Assembly (NCBI GenBank): GCA_039033215.1
Contig: JBCCDA010000137.1
Coordinates: 1 to 8,951, forward strand
DNA from: Thermohalobaculum sp039033215
Lineage (GTDB): Bacteria; Pseudomonadota; Alphaproteobacteria; Rhodobacterales; Rhodobacteraceae
Direction of reading: 5' to 3'
DNA: 8,951 nucleotides
Below, one piece after another: positions 1-5,166 of this stretch. The notes below the pieces were generated by a model, which had not been told where the DNA came from, did no database searches, and was given only the letters and a program-made list of their open reading frames with translations. The translations under genes were made by a program, and so were the position numbers. How positions within the stretch are numbered: position 1 is the stretch's first letter; every line of letters begins with the position of its first letter.

Positions 1-780
1 CAACGGATGGGCTCCGGCCCGCGCTTGCTCCTGCTCCATGGGACGGGTGGCGCGACGCACAGCTGGCGCGGCCTCTTACCGGCGTTGGCGGACCGGTTCG
101 ACGTTGTCGCGCCGGATCTGCCCGGTCACGGTTTTTCGTCGATGGGGATGGCATCGCTGCCCGGGATGGCCGGTGCGGTTCGTGATCTGCTGGCAACGCT
201 CGACGTCGCACCCGAGTACATCGTCGGACACTCCGCCGGCGCCGCAATTGCGCTGCGCCTGACACTGGATCGCGCGGTTCAGCCACGGGTTGTCATCGGC
301 CTGAACGCGGCGTTGACACCTTTTCGTGGGTTGGCCGCGTCGCTCTTCCCGACCATGGCCAAGGCCCTTGCGCTGAACCCGGCAACCGCCTGGGTCTTTT
401 CTGGTGTTGCTGGGTGGCAGTTTCAGGCGAAGCGCCTGATCGCAAGCACGGGCTCCGAGATCGACGCGGAGGGTCTGGCCCTCTACGCGAGGTTGTTTGC
501 GCGGCCCGATCACGTCTCCGGCGCGCTGTCGATGATGGCGAACTGGGACGTGGCAGCATTGTCAGATGAACTCGCAGACCTGGGTGTGCCGATGCACCTG
601 ATCACCGCACTAGGTGACAAAGCAATTCCGCCGGAAGGGGCCAAGCGCCTGGCAGCCCAACACGCCCACGTCACGATGCACGAGATCTCAAATCTTGGCC
701 ATCTGATGCATGAGGAAGATCCGGGACGGGTAGCCGATCTGATTTTCAGAACTTGCCTGGAACGCCAGGTAGCGATCTAG
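1..780 (+). CDS. bchO: BchO, alpha/beta-fold hydrolase associated with Mg-chelatase (5' end missing)
   Basis: Partial gene: the reading frame is open from base 1 (Gln-Arg, then Met at base 7) to a TAG at 778-780. The Met at base 7 is probably not the true start. It falls directly in front of the first core strand (LLLLHGTGG), whereas BchO proteins usually carry about 30 more N-terminal residues, so the real start should lie upstream of the window. Numbered from the visible Met, the alpha/beta-hydrolase landmarks are the HGTG oxyanion loop at 11-14, the nucleophile elbow GHSAG at 74-78 (Ser76), a candidate acid Asp204 in ALGDKAIPP and the catalytic His232 in NLGHLMHEEDP. BchO is encoded with the Mg-chelatase genes bchI and bchD in many purple bacteria and is annotated as a chelatase accessory protein; its exact reaction is not established. 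By analogy bchI-bchD should lie just upstream. It converges on crtJ, sharing four bases. Confidence 0.9.
   Translation, partial: QRMGSGPRLLLLHGTGGATHSWRGLLPALADRFDVVAPDLPGHGFSSMGMASLPGMAGAVRDLLATLDVAPEYIVGHSAGAAIALRLTLDRAVQPRVVIGLNAALTPFRGLAASLFPTMAKALALNPATAWVFSGVAGWQFQAKRLIASTGSEIDAEGLALYARLFARPDHVSGALSMMANWDVAALSDELADLGVPMHLITALGDKAIPPEGAKRLAAQHAHVTMHEISNLGHLMHEEDPGRVADLIFRTCLERQVAI
754..771. terminator. Short hairpin at the bchO/crtJ convergence (possible terminator)
   Basis: CCTGG (756-760), loop AACG, CCAGG (765-769) form a 5-bp perfect stem. In the bchO-sense RNA it extends by a G-U and a U-A pair to 754/771. It lies in the last codons of bchO and begins 8 bases beyond the crtJ stop on the minus strand. 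There is no intergenic space here, so any terminator must lie inside the opposing gene. No T-run follows on either strand, so an intrinsic terminator is doubtful; it could instead act as an RNA 3'-end stabiliser or be chance. Confidence 0.25.
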
Positions 781-2195
781 GGTTCCCCGCGGCTCAATAA
801 CAGGCCAAAGCGCCTGAGCTTGACATACAGGCTCTGCCTGCTCAGCCCCAGCATCTCCGCCGCAGACGCGCGATTGTTGCCGGTCTTTTGAAGTGCCGCT
901 TCGATGCACATCTTCTCGATCTCTTCGGTCGAGGCGCGCACCAGTTCCTTGAGCGGTACGGTGCCGACGAGGTTCATCATATGATCGGCCGTCTCCGCAT
1001 TCGAGCCACTCTGTCGTGAGGGGAGTTGGTCGAACCGAGAGATGTCACGCACGATGAAACCAACGCGGACCGGCTCGCTTTCCGTAACCGCAGCAGCCGC
1101 GATCTCGACCGGAATTTCGGACCCGAACGCGCCCGTAAGCACCGACGAGAAGGCGCGCAGATGACCATGGCGCATCGCATTGTCGATGATGATGTCCAGA
1201 TCGACACCGGGGCGGGAGATGAACTGGCCCAGTGATGCGCCGCGGAGCTGGCTGGCTAACGCTGTTTCTGACATACCGAGGAAGGCATCGTTGCACCAGA
1301 CGACGGCACCCTCTCGGTCGGTCAGGACGACGGCATCGGGAATGCGCCCCACCATCTCGAAGAGCAAACCCTCGATCGCCGTCTCCCCATCCGCTTGAGG
1401 CACACCCCGCGAAAGTCGGACGTGCAGCATGATGGCATCGGCGGCCCGGAAGACGGACAGGCGACAATCCAGAGGTTGCCCCGCTTCGTCTGCACGGGCA
1501 GCAACCGTCTCTGTCTGACCCGATGACAGAACGCGCGCGGCAGCCTCGCCGATCGTGCCCTTCCCCCCGCCCGAAAACAGCTCCGCCAGACCTTGTCCAG
1601 GCAATTCCGCCGCGTCGATACCGAGGAGGCGCCCAGCCGCCGCGTTCGCCTCCTGGATGCGTTGCGTCCGACCGTCGACGATCAGAATCGCCTCACCGGA
1701 GGTCTGGAACAGAACGCGATACCTGGTCTGGAGCTGGCGCAGATGAGTGTAGTCCTCGTCAAGCGCACGCTGTGCAGCGACGAGCCTGTTCTGCAGCATC
1801 GCCACTGCGCGCAGCTCACGACCCACAAACATCACACCATCGCCCGCAGGCATCGCCTGATAGCGCACCGGCAACTCGCCAGTCCCTTCAACAAGATGAT
1901 TGATCTCGCGCCAACGGGACGTCTCCCCGGTTCGCGCACCGACGAGCATCTCACGCACCTTCGTCCGACATTCCTCGGTGACGGTGTCCTCCAGCGGCAC
2001 CCCCCTGAGGCTGCTCAGGTCAACCTTGTCGCCGCCTTGGGCATTCCAGGCGACATCTCTGACTATTCCATCACCACTGCACCACAAAACGATGTCCGAT
2101 AAGGCGGTGACAACTGATGAAAGCCCGTCTCCGAGCTTTCCCGCTACTGCTGCAGCACCGTTTCCGCGGTCTGCTGATCCCTCAGAAGTTGGCAT
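777..2195 (-). CDS. crtJ: CrtJ/PpsR, PAS-domain redox-responsive repressor of photosynthesis genes
   Basis: 472-residue transcription regulator, close to the usual 460-470 of the family. In order: an N-terminal PAS domain (about 26-130), a helical Q-linker (about 131-160), PAS1 (about 160-262), PAS2 (about 277-388) and a Fis-type helix-turn-helix at the C-terminus (about 425-465, with AAEMLGLSRQSLYVKLRR as the recognition part). This architecture and the near-identical HTH are diagnostic for CrtJ (Rhodobacter capsulatus) / PpsR (R. sphaeroides), which repress bch, crt and puc genes under oxygen by binding TGT-N12-ACA palindromes. Cys430, just before the HTH, matches the conserved redox-active cysteine of the family (Cys420/Cys424); other cysteines are 39, 76, 244 and 301. 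The ATG at 2195 is the only plausible start: an in-frame stop lies at 2211-2213 and no other Met, GTG or TTG appears nearby. A Shine-Dalgarno is barely visible. It lies 68 bases downstream of aerR on the same strand and may be cotranscribed with it. Confidence 0.96.
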   Translation of the reverse strand: MPTSEGSADRGNGAAAVAGKLGDGLSSVVTALSDIVLWCSGDGIVRDVAWNAQGGDKVDLSSLRGVPLEDTVTEECRTKVREMLVGARTGETSRWREINHLVEGTGELPVRYQAMPAGDGVMFVGRELRAVAMLQNRLVAAQRALDEDYTHLRQLQTRYRVLFQTSGEAILIVDGRTQRIQEANAAAGRLLGIDAAELPGQGLAELFSGGGKGTIGEAAARVLSSGQTETVAARADEAGQPLDCRLSVFRAADAIMLHVRLSRGVPQADGETAIEGLLFEMVGRIPDAVVLTDREGAVVWCNDAFLGMSETALASQLRGASLGQFISRPGVDLDIIIDNAMRHGHLRAFSSVLTGAFGSEIPVEIAAAAVTESEPVRVGFIVRDISRFDQLPSRQSGSNAETADHMMNLVGTVPLKELVRASTEEIEKMCIEAALQKTGNNRASAAEMLGLSRQSLYVKLRRFGLLLSRGEP

Positions 2196-2230
2196 CTTTG
2201 TGCCGCACGCTCACGATCATCACCATCCCT

Positions 2231-2251
2231 GTTTCTGGAGCGGCGAGAAAC
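2231..2251. repeat. Inverted repeat between aerR and crtJ
   Basis: GTTTCT (2231-2236), 9-base spacer, AGAAAC (2246-2251): a perfect 6-bp inverted repeat in the 68-base gap between the aerR stop and the crtJ start. It does not match the TGT-N12-ACA operator pattern and is not followed by a T-run on either strand, so neither CrtJ autoregulation nor termination is well supported. It could be an operator for another regulator, an RNA hairpin in the aerR-crtJ transcript, or chance. Confidence 0.3.
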
Positions 2252-2263
2252 TCCCCAGACCGA

Positions 2264-3097
2264 CTACGCGTCGGCATACACTCGGCCAGCTGTCCACCGG
2301 CGCGCCCCCAGCGCAGCCTTTGTGGCATCGACCACGACTTCATCGGCGCCGACCTGTTCCCGCAGGTTCGGTACCGACTGCGTTGCACTCCCGCCAACGG
2401 CGATGACCGCGTCCGGGGCTACATCCCTCAACCGATTAATCGTCTCACGCAGCCGAGAGATGAGGCGCAAAGTCCCGACGGAAAGTCCAATGTAGTTCGG
2501 CAGCATATCGCCGGCTGCACGCACCAGACCTGCGAGGTCGGGCTCTGGAACCAGGCTCACGTGCCAGCCGGCGCGCCGGAAGTAATCCGCGACCAGGGTG
2601 ATCCCCAACGTGTGATCATCGCCGGGGCACGAGGCGAGCAATGCCTTTGGCGCGTCGCGGGACGACACAACAGGCAAGAGCCCCTGCCCTACATCGCGCA
2701 CCATCGCCTGCAGGCGTGCAACGCCCACCGTTACGTCTACGAAACTTGACCGGTCATCCTCCCAACGGGCACCGAGTTCGCGTGCACTGGGTGCAACCAC
2801 GTCCTCATAGATCCGCTCCAACTCACCAACACCACTGCGCGCTTCTTCCAGCAGTTCGGCGTTCAGTGAACCATCGGTGGCAGTCAACTGGTCACAAAAC
2901 CGGTCAATCGCCGCCGGATCTACCGGGCGGGCCCGCGGGCGAGCATAGTTGTAGCGTTCTGAGAGCAATCCCAGAATGTCGAGCGCGAAGGCGCGGCTCT
3001 GCATCGCCGACACACGAGGAAAGCTGCGGCCCACGCCAGAACGACCAAGTCCGCCCGGATCTGAAAGACCGTCGAAAGTGCCCGATGGGCTGTCCAC
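2264..3097 (-). CDS. aerR: AerR/PpaA, cobalamin-binding antirepressor of CrtJ/PpsR
   Basis: 277-residue regulator when read from the GTG at 3095-3097. A helical region (about residues 34-145) contains the family block around residues 108-124 (ELGARWEDD, then SSFVDVTVG). A Rossmann-type B12-binding domain follows (about 150-275), with a complete D-x-H-x-x-G motif at 160-165 (DDHTLG, His162 the expected lower axial cobalt ligand), an S-x-G/L-type loop near Ser206 and a VGG turn at 234-236. In R. capsulatus AerR binds cobalamin and relieves repression by CrtJ; the R. sphaeroides homologue is PpaA. The frame stays open to an ATG at 3319, but residues encoded upstream of 3097 look non-homologous. 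The GTG has a good ribosome site (AAGGGG at 3109-3104, 6-base spacing). A second in-frame ATG at 3004 would give 246 residues without a clear ribosome site, recalling the long and short AerR forms known in R. capsulatus. Its gene sits between its partner crtJ and the target bchF operon. Confidence 0.93.
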   Translation of the reverse strand: MDSPSGTFDGLSDPGGLGRSGVGRSFPRVSAMQSRAFALDILGLLSERYNYARPRARPVDPAAIDRFCDQLTATDGSLNAELLEEARSGVGELERIYEDVVAPSARELGARWEDDRSSFVDVTVGVARLQAMVRDVGQGLLPVVSSRDAPKALLASCPGDDHTLGITLVADYFRRAGWHVSLVPEPDLAGLVRAAGDMLPNYIGLSVGTLRLISRLRETINRLRDVAPDAVIAVGGSATQSVPNLREQVGADEVVVDATKAALGARRWTAGRVYADA

Positions 3098-3185
3098 AAA
3101 GATCCCCTTCGTTTCAGTTGGGCCTGCAAGACTGGCACCGGCGCAACCGTTTGAGTGAGTCGCTGAGCCGGTCAAGGGTCGTAGG

Positions 3186-3214
3186 ATGAGAGCATGCTTT
3201 CCAGCAAACGTCAA
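3186..3214 (-). promoter_or_regulatory. Candidate sigma70-type promoter of aerR
   Basis: On the minus strand TTGACG (3214-3209; 5 of 6 to TTGACA) is followed after 17 bases by TCTCAT (3191-3186; 4 of 6 to TATAAT). Transcription would start near 3179 and leave a leader of roughly 80 bases before the GTG at 3097. The -35 hexamer coincides with one half-site of the CrtJ-like palindrome at 3209-3226. Predicted by eye only. Confidence 0.4.
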
Positions 3215-3226
3215 TTTTATCTGACA
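3209..3226. promoter_or_regulatory. Candidate CrtJ/PpsR operator (aerR side)
   Basis: Plus strand CGTCA-N8-TGACA; read on the minus strand TGTCA-N8-TGACG. This differs from the palindromic consensus TGTCA-N8-TGACA (core TGT-N12-ACA) at one position only. It overlaps the candidate -35 element of aerR, which suggests direct repression of aerR by CrtJ. Confidence 0.5.
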
Positions 3227-3338
3227 GTGTCGCTTCTCTTCTCCAGCGCTTGCGTCGTTAGTCTCACTTAGAGCTCGGATTCGACTGTTTGTACATATGT
3301 TTCTCGGATTTTGACCCAAGTTAGTCCATTCTTGCAGA

Positions 3339-3356
3339 CGTAAACTAAACTTGACA
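3339..3356. promoter_or_regulatory. Candidate CrtJ/PpsR operator (bchF side)
   Basis: Plus strand CGTAA-N8-TGACA: one mismatch to the core TGT-N12-ACA. Its right half-site lies inside the TTGACA -35 hexamer of the candidate bchF promoter. CrtJ-repressed bch promoters in Rhodobacter carry operators that overlap the promoter in this way. Confidence 0.5.
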
Positions 3357-3380
3357 CTCTCGCTGAATCGCCTCTACGTT
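3351..3380 (+). promoter_or_regulatory. Candidate sigma70-type promoter of the bchFNBH operon
   Basis: A perfect TTGACA -35 (3351-3356) is followed by an 18-base spacer and a weak -10 TACGTT (3375-3380; 3 of 6). The predicted transcript start near 3387 lies after the first in-frame ATG (3383) and about 26 bases before the ATG at 3413, which supports 3413 as the bchF start. A weak -10 fits a promoter tuned by regulators, but this is inference. Confidence 0.45.
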
Positions 3381-3399
3381 CGATGGCAGACACGACAAC

Positions 3400-3404
3400 G
3401 GAGG
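3400..3404 (+). promoter_or_regulatory. Shine-Dalgarno that decides the bchF start
   Basis: GGAGG with 8 bases to the ATG at 3413-3415. The alternative in-frame ATG at 3383 has no comparable purine-rich site before it. Confidence 0.8.
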
Positions 3405-3412
3405 AAGGCCGA

Positions 3413-3895
3413 ATGGCCACGCCGGCGACCCAGAAGCGCAGCGCCAAACCGCTCTACACGCCCGAGCAACGGCAGCGCCGCGACGAGAGCCCTTGGACTC
3501 TTGTGCAAGGCGTTCTGGCCCCGGTTCAGTTCGTGGTTTTCGCCGTCTCGCTCGTTCTGGTTCTGCGCTATCTCACGACCGGCGACGGGCTCTGGTGGGC
3601 CACTGCTTCAATCGTGCTGAAGACAGCGTGCCTCTATACCATCATGATCACCGGCGCGATCTGGGAAAAGATCGTGTTCGGTCAATATCTTCTGGCTGAC
3701 GCCTTCTTTTGGGAAGACGTCTTTTCCTTCGCCGTCATCGCGCTGCACACTGCCTACCTTTGGGCGCTATTTGCAGGCTTCGACCCACAAACTCAGATGT
3801 ACATCGCGCTGGCTGCCTACGCAGCCTACGTGATCAACGCCGCGCAGTTCGTCTTAAAGCTCCGCGCGGCCCGGCTCGAGGGCACCCCCGCATGA
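3413..3895 (+). CDS. bchF: BchF, 3-vinyl bacteriochlorophyllide hydratase
   Basis: 160-residue membrane protein that hydrates the C3 vinyl group of (bacterio)chlorophyllide to 3-(1-hydroxyethyl), a late step on the way to bacteriochlorophyll a. Recognisable family blocks are LYTPEQRQRRDESPWTLVQG (residues 14-33), the stretch ending GAIWEKIVFG (81-90) and AFFWEDVFSFAVIALHTAYL (97-116). Hydrophobic segments at about 35-53, 62-84, 103-121 and 128-150 suggest four membrane helices. The start at 3413 is chosen over an in-frame ATG 30 bases upstream because of the strong GGAGG and because 160 residues is near the family's usual length. It is the first gene of a forward operon. Its TGA overlaps the bchN start as ATGA (3892-3895), implying translational coupling. 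Confidence 0.96.
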   Translation: MATPATQKRSAKPLYTPEQRQRRDESPWTLVQGVLAPVQFVVFAVSLVLVLRYLTTGDGLWWATASIVLKTACLYTIMITGAIWEKIVFGQYLLADAFFWEDVFSFAVIALHTAYLWALFAGFDPQTQMYIALAAYAAYVINAAQFVLKLRAARLEGTPA

Positions 3896-5166
3896 ACGAG
3901 CGTTTCCAACCGAAGATCTCTGGCAGTTGCGCCTCCACCCCAATCCTGAAGCAGCGTGGACAGCGCGAGGTCTTTTGCGGTCTCACGGGAATCATCTGGC
4001 TGCACCGCAAGATGCAGGACGCATTCTTCCTGGTTGTCGGTTCGCGGACATGCGCGCATCTGCTCCAGTCTGCCGCCGGTGTGATGATCTTTGCCGAGCC
4101 CCGGTTCGGGACGGCAATCATGGAGGAGAAGGACCTCGCGGGTCTCGCGGACGCCAACGAGGAACTGGACCGGGAAGTCGCCCGCTTGCTCAAGCGCCGG
4201 CCCGATATCCGTCAGCTCTTCCTGGTCGGATCCTGCCCTTCTGAGGTGATCAAGCTCGATCTCTCCCGGGCAGCCGAACGGCTATCGAAGCAGCATACTC
4301 CGCATGTCCGGGTGCTGAGCTACTCGGGTTCGGGGATCGAGACCACATTCACTGAAGGCGAAGACGCCTGTCTTGCCACCATGGTCCCGGTGCTGAAGCC
4401 GTCCGAAGCCGAGCAACTGCTGCTGGTTGGCGCCTTGCCAGACGTGGTCGAAGACCAGTTTCTGCGGATGTTCCGTGAAATGGGCATCATGAATATCGCA
4501 ACGCTGCCGGCCCAACGCTCGGAGATCGAGCCATCTGTGGGGCCCGGTACCAAGTTCATCCTCGCGCAGCCCTTCCTGAATGAGACGGCGAGTGCGCTCT
4601 CGCGGCGGGGTGCAGAACGCATCTCAGCCCCGTTCCCGTTCGGAACGGAGGGAACTACGCATTGGCTACGGGCTGTCGCCAAGTCCTTCGGGATCGATGA
4701 CATCACGTTCCGTCAAGTCACCGACGCTCCGCGCGCCCGGGCCGAGGCGGCGGTGGCGCGGGTGGCCGAAACACTCCGTGACCGTTCGGTCTTCTTCTTC
4801 CCGGACAGCCAGTTGGAGATCCCCCTCGCCCGCTTCCTCGCACGCGAATGTGGGATGAAGCCAATCGAAGTCGGTGCTCCTTACATCCATTCGGACATTA
4901 TGGCGCCTGATCTGGCGCTGCTGCCAGAGGGCCCGCGATTGGCCGAAGGCCAGGATGTGGACCTGCAGCTCGACCGCTGCCGTGCTGCGAAACCGGACCT
5001 GACGGTCTGCGGATTGGGGCTCGCCAACCCGTTGGAGGCCGAGGGTCTGCGCACGAAGTGGGCCATCGAGCTCGTCTTCTCGCCGGTACATGGATACGAG
5101 CAAGCCGCTGACCTGGCTGAACTTTTCGCTCGTCCTCTGCGCCGTATCGAAAGGTTGGCCGTATGA
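3892..5166 (+). CDS. bchN: BchN, dark-operative protochlorophyllide reductase subunit N
   Basis: 424 residues, the same length as R. capsulatus BchN. With BchB it forms the nitrogenase MoFe-like (NB)2 component that reduces ring D of protochlorophyllide to chlorophyllide, using electrons from the BchL iron protein and ATP. Cys29 (REVFCGLTG), Cys54 (GSRTCAHLLQ) and Cys115 (LVGSCPSEV) have the spacing of the three BchN cysteines (26, 51, 112 in R. capsulatus) that hold the NB [4Fe-4S] cluster. The block YSGSGIETTFTEGEDAC (144-160) is also typical. The ATG at 3892 overlaps the bchF stop, with GAGGG about 9 bases before it. The frame is open back to 3709, but that part is antisense-free shadow of bchF. 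It ends in ATGA with bchB (5163-5166). Confidence 0.97.
   Translation: MNERFQPKISGSCASTPILKQRGQREVFCGLTGIIWLHRKMQDAFFLVVGSRTCAHLLQSAAGVMIFAEPRFGTAIMEEKDLAGLADANEELDREVARLLKRRPDIRQLFLVGSCPSEVIKLDLSRAAERLSKQHTPHVRVLSYSGSGIETTFTEGEDACLATMVPVLKPSEAEQLLLVGALPDVVEDQFLRMFREMGIMNIATLPAQRSEIEPSVGPGTKFILAQPFLNETASALSRRGAERISAPFPFGTEGTTHWLRAVAKSFGIDDITFRQVTDAPRARAEAAVARVAETLRDRSVFFFPDSQLEIPLARFLARECGMKPIEVGAPYIHSDIMAPDLALLPEGPRLAEGQDVDLQLDRCRAAKPDLTVCGLGLANPLEAEGLRTKWAIELVFSPVHGYEQAADLAELFARPLRRIERLAV

Larger units (their letters stand above)
3098..3412. promoter_or_regulatory. Divergent aerR / bchF control region
   Basis: 315 bases without a convincing gene between the aerR start (minus) and the bchF start (plus). 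The middle part, about 3200-3350, is visibly richer in A/T than the flanking genes. It contains two near-consensus CrtJ/PpsR palindromes, candidate promoters in both directions, and extra unpaired TGT/ACA triplets around 3286-3300. The aerR frame continues through it up to 3319, but the encoded peptide resembles no AerR N-terminus that I recognise. Confidence 0.75.

Noticed and set aside
2117..2749. 210-residue open frame on the plus strand across the aerR-crtJ junction
   Set aside because: Overlaps two well-supported minus-strand genes; rich in Arg, Pro and His and without a recognisable domain.
3290..3300. TGTACA/ACATATGT overlapping palindromes
   Set aside because: None of the TGT or ACA triplets here has a partner 12 bases away, so they do not form a CrtJ site; short palindromes in an A/T-rich stretch are expected by chance.
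3383..3412. ATG at 3383 as bchF start
   Set aside because: No ribosome site before it and it would lie upstream of the predicted transcript start; ATG 3413 has GGAGG at ideal distance.
3709..3891. Longer bchN start giving 485 residues
   Set aside because: The extra 61 residues are out-of-frame bchF sequence; starting at 3892 gives exactly 424 residues and the expected cysteine spacing.
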